Shown here one piece after another: positions 1 to 8,240 of a stretch of 33,607 nt of DNA. The translations under genes and the position numbers were made by a program. Source of the DNA: Megasphaera sp. GTDB lineage: Bacteria > Bacillota > Negativicutes > Veillonellales > Megasphaeraceae. Each line of letters begins with the position of its first letter. The first letter of the stretch is position 1. The notes under the pieces are model-generated. The model searched no databases. It was not told where the DNA came from and was given only the letters and a program-made list of their open reading frames with translations. The stretch spans positions 1-33,607 of the forward strand of contig JALCNL010000021.1 in assembly GCA_022649055.1 (NCBI GenBank), given 5' to 3'.

Positions 1-112
1 GCTTATTATGCAATAAAAATTCAATTACTTCTTTATTTCATAACATAAAATCATTATGATTGTTTTGTATACTATAATTTATTATATTTTCTTAGTTCAA
101 AATCCAAAAATC

Positions 113-158
113 AAAAACAGCAGTCTGTCATATAATCATATGACAGACTGCTGTTTTT
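113..158. terminator. Bidirectional intrinsic terminator after the MATE gene
   Basis: A perfect 21-bp stem (113-133 with 138-158) closes a 4-base loop. A-runs and T-runs at the ends give a U-tract in both directions. It sits about 30 bases past the minus-strand MATE stop and would also stop plus-strand reading from outside the window. Bases 1-112 are AT-rich and hold no gene I can support. Confidence 0.85.
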
Positions 159-187
159 ATACTTTCCTACTCTAACACCCTATATAT

Positions 188-1549
188 TTACGCACCTTGT
201 TCAGAAATCATCCGTAATTTTTCCCGTTTAACATCTTGCCGCAAACAAATTCCTGTCACTATAGCTGATGCTAAATCCGACAGAGGACTTGCCAGCCATA
301 CCCCTAAAAGGCCCCAATAATTTGACAATATATAAATCAAAGGAATAAATACAATAAGCTGACGCAGCATACTAAAAATAATAGAATAGATAGGTTTTCC
401 TGTCGCTTGAAAATAATTGGCTGAAATAATCTGGAATCCTACAATAGGCGACATGAATAGAAAAATACGCATTCCCGGGACACCCATAGAAGCAAGCAGC
501 GCCGAATTATTAAACACGCGAATAATGTTTTGAGGAAAAAATTCAGCGAAAAAAAATCCCATGATGCCCACAAGTACGGCTGCCGTGATTGCCATTTTAA
601 GAGTTTGCAGTACTCGTTTATACTTACGGGCTCCGTAATTGTAGCCGATAATAGGTTGTGCTCCTTGACTAATTCCCACAATAGGCATCAGAAGAAGCAT
701 CTGTACCCGATTGATAACTCCATACGCGGCAACGCCGGTAGTACCGCCAAATAGTTGAATACGCACATTTAAAACAATCATAACGGCGCTCGCCACAACC
801 TGCATTAAAAAGGGCGCTATGCCAATACGAAAAATATCCTTTACAATTCCTTTACGAAGAATCAAACAATGCCAGCGAAATCGCAGTATACCGGGTCCGT
901 ATGTAAAATAATATACAACCCATACCGCCGCGGTTGCTTGTGCTAAGATAGTTGCCAAAGCTGCGCCTTTTACGCCCCAGTAAATAACAAATACAAACAA
1001 ATAATTCAGTATAATATTAACAACAGCTGCAATAAGCTGTGTCTTAAGGGCTGTATGAGGATCCCCTTGTGCTCGAATAATATTATTGAGTCCAAATCCA
1101 ATGTGCATGAATACGCTGCCCAGAAGAATAATAGAAATAAAATCTTTCGCATAGGGTAAAACATCGGGTGTAACGCCTAAAAAGTCAACTAAAATAAAAT
1201 CCAAAAAATATAAAAACACGCCTGTTGTAAAAACTAATAAAATGGCAATGAGTGTCAGCGCATTTCCTAATATCATTTCCGCTTCATCACGTTTCTGTTC
1301 TCCAAGACGCAAGGACACCATCGTCCCTGCACCCACACCGACAAGCATACCCACCGCCATGAGAAACGTCATTACCGGGAAAGCAATAGTGACCGCCGTT
1401 AAAGCAATTTCACCAACTCCCTGTCCCACAAAAATGCTGTCCACTACATTGTATAAGGCTGTTACTACCATACCTGCAATAGCCGGTATCGAAAATCTCC
1501 ATAACAAAGGGGCAATCCTTTCCTCCCCCAAAAAAGCAGCACTTTCCAT
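188..1549 (-). CDS. MATE family efflux transporter
   Basis: A 453-residue polytopic inner-membrane protein of the multidrug and toxic compound extrusion family, expected to export cationic or organic compounds using Na+ or H+. The N-terminus reads as typical MATE (LLWRFSIPAIAG, then ALYNVVDSIFVGQG at about residues 32-45), and about twelve hydrophobic segments fall in two halves. Length matches the usual 440-460. The ATG at 1549 has AGGGA five bases upstream, which supports this start. It is followed by a strong hairpin terminator and appears monocistronic. The substrate cannot be told from sequence; membership of the DinF/NorM-like superfamily is clear, but not the subgroup. Confidence 0.93.
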   Translation of the reverse strand: MESAAFLGEERIAPLLWRFSIPAIAGMVVTALYNVVDSIFVGQGVGEIALTAVTIAFPVMTFLMAVGMLVGVGAGTMVSLRLGEQKRDEAEMILGNALTLIAILLVFTTGVFLYFLDFILVDFLGVTPDVLPYAKDFISIILLGSVFMHIGFGLNNIIRAQGDPHTALKTQLIAAVVNIILNYLFVFVIYWGVKGAALATILAQATAAVWVVYYFTYGPGILRFRWHCLILRKGIVKDIFRIGIAPFLMQVVASAVMIVLNVRIQLFGGTTGVAAYGVINRVQMLLLMPIVGISQGAQPIIGYNYGARKYKRVLQTLKMAITAAVLVGIMGFFFAEFFPQNIIRVFNNSALLASMGVPGMRIFLFMSPIVGFQIISANYFQATGKPIYSIIFSMLRQLIVFIPLIYILSNYWGLLGVWLASPLSDLASAIVTGICLRQDVKREKLRMISEQGA

Positions 1550-1597
1550 ATATGTCCCTATGTCTTTCTATCTAAAATAATATAAATCACAACGTAA

Positions 1598-2200
1598 CTA
1601 CTTTCGTAATTCCCGCAGTGCTGCCTGCACACGAGCGGTATCAATGGCTTTTGCTTCAGGATCGGCTACACTGACTTTCAAAATATGTTCCGCTTCTCTC
1701 TTAATATGTTTATATAAATTTTTTGGAAAATCCGGACATTCGGTAAGAATCCCTCTGGGAAATACCGCTTCTCCTTCCATCATATACTGGATCGGACACA
1801 ATAAAGATTTACGGGGATGATACATATCCAAGTAGAGATAATCAATAAACTTTCCCGTCGCATTAATAATTTCAAACTTATCAATCGTTCCGTTAATACT
1901 ATCGATCTTATGAAAAAAAACTTTTGCTCCCGTTGTTTTCATACGCAATTTAGATAAATATGTCAACTCTCCTATAGGACCATTGCAAGGAATAGGATTT
2001 GCTGCACAATGTCCAAAATTACCGCTGGCCCCCGGAAGCATATCACAATCGGTTCCGGCAAGGACTTTTTCTTTTAAATTTTTAGAAAGGCATTCATTTT
2101 GCAATTTCTCCGAATTAAATAACGTATATGCATCATCATAAATCTGCTCCGTTCTTGTTTTTGTCATATCTGCACCAAAAAATTTTTCCATAAATCCCAT
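1598..2200 (-). CDS. Unrecognised 200-residue protein with conserved-looking Cys/Pro motif
   Basis: I do not recognise a family. The protein is soluble, with no signal peptide or membrane segment. It carries a compact central motif, GHCAANPIPCNGPIGE, about residues 62-77, with cysteines before and after it, which looks like a binding or catalytic loop. The frame is open to 2215, but GGGAGG lies inside that extension, seven bases before the ATG at 2200, so I take 2200 as the start. A short perfect inverted repeat lies just upstream at 2223-2239. The gene stands alone between the MATE gene and the broken flavoprotein gene on the same strand. It is probably real, given the good ribosome site and protein-like composition. 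Confidence 0.75.
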   Translation of the reverse strand: MGFMEKFFGADMTKTRTEQIYDDAYTLFNSEKLQNECLSKNLKEKVLAGTDCDMLPGASGNFGHCAANPIPCNGPIGELTYLSKLRMKTTGAKVFFHKIDSINGTIDKFEIINATGKFIDYLYLDMYHPRKSLLCPIQYMMEGEAVFPRGILTECPDFPKNLYKHIKREAEHILKVSVADPEAKAIDTARVQAALRELRK

Positions 2201-2222
2201 AGCAAATCCTCCCATACATACG

Positions 2223-2239
2223 CCGTCATCCTATGACGG
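2223..2239. promoter_or_regulatory. Short perfect inverted repeat, candidate operator
   Basis: CCGTCAT and ATGACGG separated by 3 bases lie about 25 bases upstream of the start of the unrecognised 200-residue gene. Position in its leader suggests an operator or a small RNA hairpin. No T-run follows, so it is not a terminator. Confidence 0.4.
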
Positions 2240-2322
2240 TCTATACGCTCTATATGACATTATAAGGCCTATAATTTTTTCTGTCGAGATACTCACTACA
2301 AAGTTCTATATAGTAAAAACAT

Positions 2323-2374
2323 AAAAAAGAATGTCTGGTCATAATAGTAAAATCTGACCAGGCATCCCTTTTTA
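2323..2374 (-). terminator. Intrinsic terminator after the broken flavoprotein gene
   Basis: On the minus strand, a stem built on TGACCAG/CTGGTCA with A- and T-runs at its base follows the stop at 2396 by about 20 bases. It has a few mismatches but ends in a T-rich run. Confidence 0.65.
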
Positions 2375-2395
2375 TGCATCCTATGGGATCAATAA

Positions 2396-3018
2396 TCAGC
2401 GAATAAAATTTGTCGGCTGCCATTTTTCATAATACGGTTCATCAATTCCTGCATTGCGCCCTGTCTCTATACACTTCAAGAGCCACGCCATGTTTTCCCC
2501 AAGGGTACGCATAGTCTGCAATCCTTCCAAATCTTTCCGAGCTTCTTCTGCTGTGTTCCCATGAATTTGATTCCAATATTGCGAGGGTACAATAGGCATA
2601 TTATTCATACCAAAATATTTATTGAGTTGGTCATATGCGGCACTCGCCCCGCCACGACGACATGAAACGACAGCTGCCGCCGGTTTTTTAGCAAACCGGT
2701 GAGATGCTGAAAACATAAGTCTATCCATCAAGGCCGTGATTTGTCCGCTGGCCCCGGCGTAATATACGGGGGATCAACCACAAGACCGTCTATTCCATCA
2801 GCCCTCTCCGCAATTGTATTAACAGCATCATCAAATACACACTTTCCCAGTGAAAAACATTTTCGGCAAGCAATACAGCCTTGAACGGGCTGTACCCCAA
2901 TCCAAAATATTTCCGTCTCAACACCGCGTTTATGCAGCGTTTTTTCTACTTCCCGCAAAGCGGTATACGTACACCCTACTCGATGCGGACTGCCATTGAT
3001 AAGCAAAACCTTCATCAT
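2396..3018 (-). pseudogene. Flavodoxin-like NAD(P)H-dependent FMN reductase / iron-sulfur flavoprotein, frameshifted
   Basis: Two overlapping frames encode the two halves of one protein of about 207 residues. The first half starts MKVLLINGSPH, the flavodoxin-fold FMN phosphate loop, and contains a cysteine set (GCIACRKCFSLGKC) typical of NADPH-dependent FMN reductases and iron-sulfur flavoproteins. It runs out of frame at 2775/2776. Restoring one missing base there turns the nonsense tail into VVGSPVYYAGASGQITALMD, which joins exactly to MDRLMFSASHRF of the second half (from 2731). The frame is open to 3033, but GGAGG precedes ATG codons at 3018 and 3015. Expected role: cytoplasmic FMN-dependent redox enzyme. 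A one-base sequencing error would restore an intact gene, so pseudogene status is provisional. Confidence 0.88.
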
Positions 3019-3115
3019 AATCCCTCCCAGCAAATACTATATTCGTCGTTATATTTTCATTATACTATTTCACGTCAAGGGTACATGATGCGGTAATAAA
3101 CGTACATTCTTTTTA

Positions 3116-4099
3116 TCACATAATTCCCCAAAAATGCTGCATAATCAAGGACATCACGGCCACACAGAACCAAGTTGTCAAGCCTAATACAATAGGCCGT
3201 ATTCCATTTCTTACCAAACTTTTTAAATTTGTATTGAGACCGATGGCAACCATCGCTACGATAATAAAAAATTTTCCTGCATTGCCTAATACATGCGACC
3301 ATGACGTCGGAAGTATTCCTGTCGTGTTTATAATAGAAGCTGCAACAAACCATAAAATAAACCACGGGAAAATTTTTTTGATTTCAAATTGGCCATTTTG
3401 ATTCTTCTTGCGGTGTGCCATAAAAACTGCCATAATAACACACACAGGAACAATCATCAAAGCCCGAGTAAGCTTAACAATCGTGGCATAGTTTCCTGCA
3501 TCAGCACTATAAGAGTATCCCGCTGCAACAACACTGGAAGTATCGTTAATTGCTGTACCAGCCCACATGCCGAATCCCATATCGCTCATTCCCATTACAT
3601 GCCCTAAAAAAGGAAATAAAAATACAGCAATAATATTAAATAAAAAAATCGTGGAAATCGAAAAAATAATATCTTTATCTTTGGCTCCGATAACCGGTGC
3701 CACTGCCGCAATGGCCGAACCGCCGCATATACCCGTCCCTGCACCAATAAGAATAGTCGTACCAAAATCCAAGTGTAATACTCTTCCCATTCCATAAGCA
3801 ACAACAAAAGAAGTCAATAACGTAAAAATCATAACAGAAAACGATGTCCCGCCAATTGCAATTACATTGAAGAGATTCATTTCAAATCCTAATAGAATAA
3901 TGGAGTACTGAAGAATTTTCTTTCCCGTAAAACGAATACCCGGTTCAAATGATGCGGGACGTGTAATTCCTGCCAATACAATTCCTAATAAAATACCAAA
4001 TACGGGGCCTCCTATAATAGGAAAACATATTCCTAAAAAATAAGCAGGCAACGCTAGCCCCGCTGATAACAAAACACCGTTCACATTTTCTTTTTGCAA
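3116..4099 (-). CDS. YeiH family putative sulfate exporter (TTG start)
   Basis: A polytopic membrane protein of the YeiH/Cons_hypoth698 family (PF03601), annotated in other bacteria as putative sulfate exporters. Family features visible are the N-terminal GLALPAYFLG segment, GIRFTGKKILQYSIILLGFEMN, and the glycine-rich GAGTGICGGSAIAA; about ten hydrophobic segments follow. The frame is open to an ATG at 4171, but that codon lies next to the likely -10 box, so I choose TTG at 4099, which has AGGTGG five bases upstream and gives 327 residues. A LysR gene is divergent, as with yeiH/yeiE and the cysL-type regulators, so control by that regulator is likely. The transported substrate is unproven. 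Confidence 0.88.
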   Translation of the reverse strand: MQKENVNGVLLSAGLALPAYFLGICFPIIGGPVFGILLGIVLAGITRPASFEPGIRFTGKKILQYSIILLGFEMNLFNVIAIGGTSFSVMIFTLLTSFVVAYGMGRVLHLDFGTTILIGAGTGICGGSAIAAVAPVIGAKDKDIIFSISTIFLFNIIAVFLFPFLGHVMGMSDMGFGMWAGTAINDTSSVVAAGYSYSADAGNYATIVKLTRALMIVPVCVIMAVFMAHRKKNQNGQFEIKKIFPWFILWFVAASIINTTGILPTSWSHVLGNAGKFFIIVAMVAIGLNTNLKSLVRNGIRPIVLGLTTWFCVAVMSLIMQHFWGIM

Positions 4100-4161
4100 T
4101 AAAGCCACCTCATTTAAACATATTTTCAGGCTAATTCCTGCCTGATTTTTTATCAGTTTGT

Positions 4162-4190
4162 AGTGTATCACTTGTAATTATATATGTAAA
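4162..4190 (-). promoter_or_regulatory. Predicted promoter of the yeiH-like gene
   Basis: Minus-strand TTTACA (4190-4185), 17-base spacer, TACACT (4167-4162). Transcription would start near 4155, downstream of the ATG at 4171, which argues for the TTG start at 4099. Confidence 0.55.
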
Positions 4191-4200
4191 ATAGTATTAT
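4172..4200 (+). promoter_or_regulatory. Predicted promoter of the LysR gene
   Basis: TTGTAA (4172-4177), 17-base spacer, TATTAT (4195-4200). It overlaps the divergent promoter, so the two genes share one control region. Confidence 0.5.
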
Positions 4201-4212
4201 TTAATTAACTTG

Positions 4213-4228
4213 ATAGGTATATACCTAT
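4213..4228. promoter_or_regulatory. Perfect 16-bp palindrome, candidate LysR operator
   Basis: ATAGGTATATACCTAT is a perfect palindrome just downstream of the predicted LysR transcription start and upstream of its ribosome site. Such a position suits negative autoregulation by a LysR-type dimer. The assignment is inferred from position and symmetry only. Confidence 0.5.
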
Positions 4229-4246
4229 ATAAAAGGAGATATTATT

Positions 4247-5140
4247 ATGACGCTGCGTCATTTACATATTTTTATCTGCGTGTGTGAAGAATCAAACATG
4301 ACAAAAGCAGCTAACAGGCTTCACATGTCTCAGCCTTCTGTCAGTCAGGCTATACGAGAATTAGAAGAACATTACAACGTACATCTATTTGAACGTTTGG
4401 GACACCGTCTTATTATAACTTCTGCTGGAGAATGTCTCCGCTCCTATGCCACTGCCATGGTTCGTCTTGATATGCAAATTGAATCTGCCATGAAGGATTT
4501 CGGCAATAAAAGTATGCCTCGCATAGGGGCTAGTATTACAATCGGAGAATCTTTTCTTGTTGAACTGCTGCAATATACAAAAAAAAGACATCCTGAATTT
4601 TCTATTTTTTCTGAAATCCATAACACAACAGAGCTGGAATCCATGTTATTTGCCGATACAATAGATTTAGCATTGGTAGAAGGTGCTATTCAGTCAGATT
4701 ATATTACAGTCATTCCTTTTATGGTGGATGACTTGAGTTTTATCTGTTCGTATGAAAATCTTCTTGCTAAGAAAAAATCGATATCCCTATCCGATCTGCA
4801 GCAACAAAATTTTTTTATCCGGGAAGCAGGCAGCGGAACACGTGATCTTTTCGAACGTGTCATGAACGCAAACCACATTACTTATAAAATTGCCGGTGTA
4901 TATAACAATGCCGAAAGTATAAAAAAAGCAGTCGCCGCCAATTTAGGCATCAGTGTTATTTCCCGCCGTGCCGTATGGGAAGAAGTAAAACAAAAAAAAT
5001 TATCGCTGTTTTCCATAGATGGCTTAACTTTTCAGCGAACTTTTCGCATTGCTTACCACAAAGATAAATATATAACTCCCCAGCTGCAAAAGATTATTGC
5101 TGCCTGTCATGATTTAGGACAAATTGATGATTTCTATTGA
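4247..5140 (+). CDS. LysR family transcriptional regulator
   Basis: A 297-residue LysR-type regulator of normal length. The N-terminal winged helix-turn-helix is clear (MTLRHLHIFICVCEES, then NRLHMSQPSVSQAIRELEE at about residues 23-41). It is followed by a periplasmic-binding-like effector domain from about residue 90 (SITIGESFLVELL, with the typical REAGSGTRDLFE loop near residues 193-204). AAAGGAGA is seven bases before the ATG. It is divergent from the yeiH-like transporter and probably controls it, resembling YeiE/CysL-type members, which sense sulfur or amino-acid related ligands. The ligand cannot be read from sequence. A palindrome at 4213-4228 may be its own site. Confidence 0.93.
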   Translation: MTLRHLHIFICVCEESNMTKAANRLHMSQPSVSQAIRELEEHYNVHLFERLGHRLIITSAGECLRSYATAMVRLDMQIESAMKDFGNKSMPRIGASITIGESFLVELLQYTKKRHPEFSIFSEIHNTTELESMLFADTIDLALVEGAIQSDYITVIPFMVDDLSFICSYENLLAKKKSISLSDLQQQNFFIREAGSGTRDLFERVMNANHITYKIAGVYNNAESIKKAVAANLGISVISRRAVWEEVKQKKLSLFSIDGLTFQRTFRIAYHKDKYITPQLQKIIAACHDLGQIDDFY

Positions 5141-5162
5141 CAGATACTAACTTGTACTTTAT

Positions 5163-5204
5163 AATTTATCCAACAAATAATAACGATTATTCGTTGGATA
5201 AATT
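5163..5204 (+). terminator. Long hairpin between lysR and the zinc-ribbon gene
   Basis: AATTTATCCAAC (5163-5174) pairs with GTTGGATAAATT (5193-5204), and the inner AATAAT/ATTATT extends the stem around a 4-base loop. It ends about eight bases before the ribosome binding site of the next gene, so it is either the LysR terminator with weak U-run or a leader hairpin controlling the small gene. Confidence 0.55.
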
Positions 5205-5222
5205 TATTACGGAGATGATAGA

Positions 5223-5438
5223 ATGCTCTGTCCCAGATGCCAAAAGCAATTACCCCCCAGCAACGATGAATGTCCTTTTTGCGGTTACAAAATCAACGTT
5301 GAAAGTTTGTTAAAAAATGCATTCCCCGATTGTGAAGATGGAAAAGGATTGAATTCCTTAAACGGAAGAACATCTGCTATTCTTATTGTTTTAATCATTG
5401 CAATGGTTTCTTTTGCTGCGTATATAGCGCTAAATTAA
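5223..5438 (+). CDS. Small zinc-ribbon protein with C-terminal membrane anchor
   Basis: A 71-residue protein with an N-terminal zinc ribbon of two CxxC knuckles (CPRCQ at residues 3-7, CPFCGY at about 17-22) and one hydrophobic helix at the C-terminus (SAILIVLIIAMVSFAAYIAL, about 51-70). The ribbon should face the cytoplasm on a tail anchor. GGAG lies eight bases before the ATG. Such zinc_ribbon_2-type proteins are common in Bacillota and usually of unknown function. It follows the LysR gene on the same strand beyond a hairpin, and a terminator follows it. Confidence 0.82.
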   Translation: MLCPRCQKQLPPSNDECPFCGYKINVESLLKNAFPDCEDGKGLNSLNGRTSAILIVLIIAMVSFAAYIALN

Positions 5439-5452
5439 TATACAATAAGTAA

Positions 5453-5500
5453 AATGCCGGCATTTTTCTTTTATGAAAGAAATGCCGGCGTTTTTATTAT
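5453..5500. terminator. Terminator after the zinc-ribbon gene, possibly bidirectional
   Basis: GCCGGCATTT..CTTT pairs with AAAGAAATGCCGGC around a short loop, followed on the plus strand by TTTTTATTATATT. The convergent CoA-transferase gene on the minus strand ends about 60 bases away and may share it. Confidence 0.75.
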
Positions 5501-5560
5501 ATTAGTTTTTATATACAGCGCATCCTAGTTCTGTAACCAACACTATTTTTAGTATATGGA

Positions 5561-6898
5561 TTACCAAATCATATATTTTTCTGCCTCTTGACGAAGCCAA
5601 TCTCGAAAATCAGGATGTGCAATTTCAACCAAAGCTTCTACTCTTTCCCGTACATTAAGACCGCGCAACCATGCGACACCGTATTCCGTAACAACATAAT
5701 CCGTATCATTTCGTGAAGTTGTTACGGCTGCCCCTGATGCCAAAAACGGCACTATTTTTGAATGAAGCATTTCCTGTCCGTTTGCATCTTTTGTCGTGTA
5801 TGTCGAATGCATGGCAATGATAGATTTCCCTTCATTTGACATCTGCGCTCCCTGCACCGTTTCCGACTGTCCGCCGGTTCCAGACCATTGCAGATTTCCG
5901 ACTGTTTCTGATGCACACTGCCCTGTCAAATCAACTTCCAGGGTAGCATTGATAGAAACAAATTTATTATTTTTACCGATTGTATAGGGATCGTTGGTAA
6001 ATGTACAAGATTTAAAAAGAATAGATGGATTATTGTCAATATAATCATATAACTTCTGTGTTCCCATTGTAAAAGAACAAACAGAATACCCATTCAGCAA
6101 TCCTTTTTGTGAATTATCAACAGCACCACACTCGATAAGATCGACCATCGTTTCTGTAAACATTTCAGTGTGAATTCCTAAATGTTTTTTTGTACGCAGT
6201 TCATGTGCCACAGCATTAGGTATATTGCCGATTCCCAGCTGAATAGTAGAGCCGTCTTCAATTAATGATGCAATGTGCTTACCAATCATTGCATCCACTT
6301 CTGTATAGGGTGAAATTTTAGCAATAGGAATAGCGCGATCAGATTCAACGACAGCTGCCACTTCTGAAATGTGAACCTGTGTGTCTCCAAAGGTCCGGGG
6401 GAAATTCGGATTTACTTCTAAAATGGCTATCGCACCTTGGTTAATAAGATCACGTTCATAAATAGCGCTGATGGAAAGAGATAAATATCCGTGTCTATCC
6501 ATAGGAGATACGGTTGCCAAAACAACGGGCCGGCGCTTTTCATACTGCACTCTGCGATCTATCGTTTTGCGAAGAATCGAAGTAGAACTCTGCGGAATAT
6601 CACTTGTTAATTTTTCTTTTTGAGATTGTCTGCAAGCTCCAGAAAAAAACCAACCGTTATGTGCCATGACACCTTTCATTTCCTGATCGTGAAGCCATGG
6701 ATAATCTTTCAACGGCAAACAGGTATTTAACATAGTATTTTTAACTCCCGTTTTTTTCAAATATTGCATTTTATCCAATATAGCGGCTGGTTCTCCGGCT
6801 GCCTGCGCACTAAAAATATAATCATTGTCTTGAATCAGTTCCAAGGCCTGTTCTGCTGTCATTAATTTTTGTGCATACATTGCTTCCTGCATTGTCAT
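5561..6898 (-). CDS. Acetyl-CoA hydrolase/transferase family (4-hydroxybutyrate CoA-transferase-like)
   Basis: A 445-residue class I CoA-transferase that should move CoA between acetyl-CoA and a carboxylic acid in the cytoplasm. The family glycine loop GIGNIPNAV is at residues 222-230. The catalytic glutamate is expected in GIHTEMF (E245), which forms the glutamyl-CoA intermediate in this family. Length fits AbfT/Cat-type enzymes (about 430-450). GGAGG lies seven bases before the ATG at 6898. It lies 35 bases after the MFS gene on the same strand, so the pair probably imports a short carboxylate and activates it to its CoA ester. Whether the acid is 4-hydroxybutyrate, butyrate, succinate or another cannot be decided. 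Confidence 0.88.
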   Translation of the reverse strand: MTMQEAMYAQKLMTAEQALELIQDNDYIFSAQAAGEPAAILDKMQYLKKTGVKNTMLNTCLPLKDYPWLHDQEMKGVMAHNGWFFSGACRQSQKEKLTSDIPQSSTSILRKTIDRRVQYEKRRPVVLATVSPMDRHGYLSLSISAIYERDLINQGAIAILEVNPNFPRTFGDTQVHISEVAAVVESDRAIPIAKISPYTEVDAMIGKHIASLIEDGSTIQLGIGNIPNAVAHELRTKKHLGIHTEMFTETMVDLIECGAVDNSQKGLLNGYSVCSFTMGTQKLYDYIDNNPSILFKSCTFTNDPYTIGKNNKFVSINATLEVDLTGQCASETVGNLQWSGTGGQSETVQGAQMSNEGKSIIAMHSTYTTKDANGQEMLHSKIVPFLASGAAVTTSRNDTDYVVTEYGVAWLRGLNVRERVEALVEIAHPDFRDWLRQEAEKYMIW

Positions 6899-6933
6899 AA
6901 TAATTCCTCCCCAATAAACATTATACAGTAAAT

Positions 6934-8157
6934 TTATTTATTACCTTTTTCTTTTTTTGATTTTCCTGTTTCAGGCAACAGAAATGATCCTAAAAAAGCG
7001 GTCGCACTGACTACAACAGCAACGGTCAATCCTGTTGCATATCCTGATTTATCAATAACCATGCCAATGATGAAAAATACAATGGTTTCAATAATATAAG
7101 CCAACGCCCAAAAAATGCCCATAATTTTAGTCAGCTTAACAGGTGTCATATTCGGCAGTTCCTGTGGTATCATAAACAAGCTGGTTACAGGAATAAACAT
7201 AAGATTCCCTATCGCAAAGGCTGCCGCTAAAGCAATAAAACCATTTGTTGTCGTAAACATCAGCACGCCAGCTGCAGTAAGAAGAAATCCGCAGATGCGT
7301 ATAACCGGCAGCCGCTTGAAGTATACTTTAGATAATAAAATGGTAATGATCGTACCCACGATACCTCCAAAAGCAACTACGACACTTAATGTTTTAGAAT
7401 TGATAACGGTTGTCCCTGATATAGGAAAAATATTGAGCAGTACAATATAAAATGTTAAAATTCCCGAATAGGTAAATGGCAAAATCCAATTGTTTTTTTG
7501 CTTTAAAGCGGTACTGAAAGAATATTCTTCCTTTACTACATTATTTTCTCCTGAATTCTTCGCAGTATTCAATGCAAAATCCTGCCCCACCAGAAGCCAT
7601 ACCAAAAATAAAACGCCGCTGATGCCGGCAAAGAATCCCATACTGGCCTGCCAAGTCTGCATAACGGCGATAACAGGACCAACAACCAACATCGCCAGCA
7701 TACCTCCGACATTATATGCGACACTATTAAGAGCGTTGACGGTAGGACGTGTTTCTGGTTTAAAGTAATTGATTACAACCGGACTAAAATAGACTACATA
7801 AACAGCTCCTCCAAACCCCATAATAAAGCGGCCTAATACAAATGCCCAATATTGAGGTGACAAAATAGCAACAAGGCTGCCAATCACGATCATAAAAGAT
7901 CCTAACCCAATAGCTTTTCTCGGTAGCAGTTTAATTAGTAATCCTGCTGCGCAAAAATTACCAATAATTTTTGCTGCTGTAATGGAATTAGAAATAAAAG
8001 TTGCCGACATAAATGAATCCAACTGAAAATATTTCATAATCTGAGGCGTTAATGTACTTCCTGCAATCCAATTGACAGCAAATAATGCATAGGTAAGAAA
8101 CATAACTAATTCAATTACATTTGCTCTTGTTGATGAAACTCGTTGTTCTTCAAACAT
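6934..8157 (-). CDS. MFS transporter, probably carboxylate or anion carrier
   Basis: A major facilitator protein of 407 residues with about twelve hydrophobic segments. The segment FVLGRFIMGFGGAVYVVYFSP is a recognisable motif from the N-terminal half (written here broken only by reading). The frame is open to 8250, but the ATG at 8157 has a perfect AGGAGG six bases upstream, and the extension is hydrophilic and atypical, so MFEEQRVSS is the N-terminus. It resembles CynX/OxlT-like carriers in overall pattern. Coupling to the downstream CoA-transferase suggests uptake of an organic acid. Expression probably depends on the repeat-containing promoter at 8241-8283. Confidence 0.85.
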   Translation of the reverse strand: MFEEQRVSSTRANVIELVMFLTYALFAVNWIAGSTLTPQIMKYFQLDSFMSATFISNSITAAKIIGNFCAAGLLIKLLPRKAIGLGSFMIVIGSLVAILSPQYWAFVLGRFIMGFGGAVYVVYFSPVVINYFKPETRPTVNALNSVAYNVGGMLAMLVVGPVIAVMQTWQASMGFFAGISGVLFLVWLLVGQDFALNTAKNSGENNVVKEEYSFSTALKQKNNWILPFTYSGILTFYIVLLNIFPISGTTVINSKTLSVVVAFGGIVGTIITILLSKVYFKRLPVIRICGFLLTAAGVLMFTTTNGFIALAAAFAIGNLMFIPVTSLFMIPQELPNMTPVKLTKIMGIFWALAYIIETIVFFIIGMVIDKSGYATGLTVAVVVSATAFLGSFLLPETGKSKKEKGNK

Positions 8158-8240
8158 AAATATCCTCCTCTCAAATACACTGCTATAAAAGACATCCAAC
8201 ACTATCCGCGGAATAATTTTCAGATGCGTTTCTTGTATTA

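Noticed and set aside
7115-7768. Plus-strand open frames opposite the MFS gene
   Set aside because: They are antisense shadows of a clear MFS coding region with no ribosome sites.
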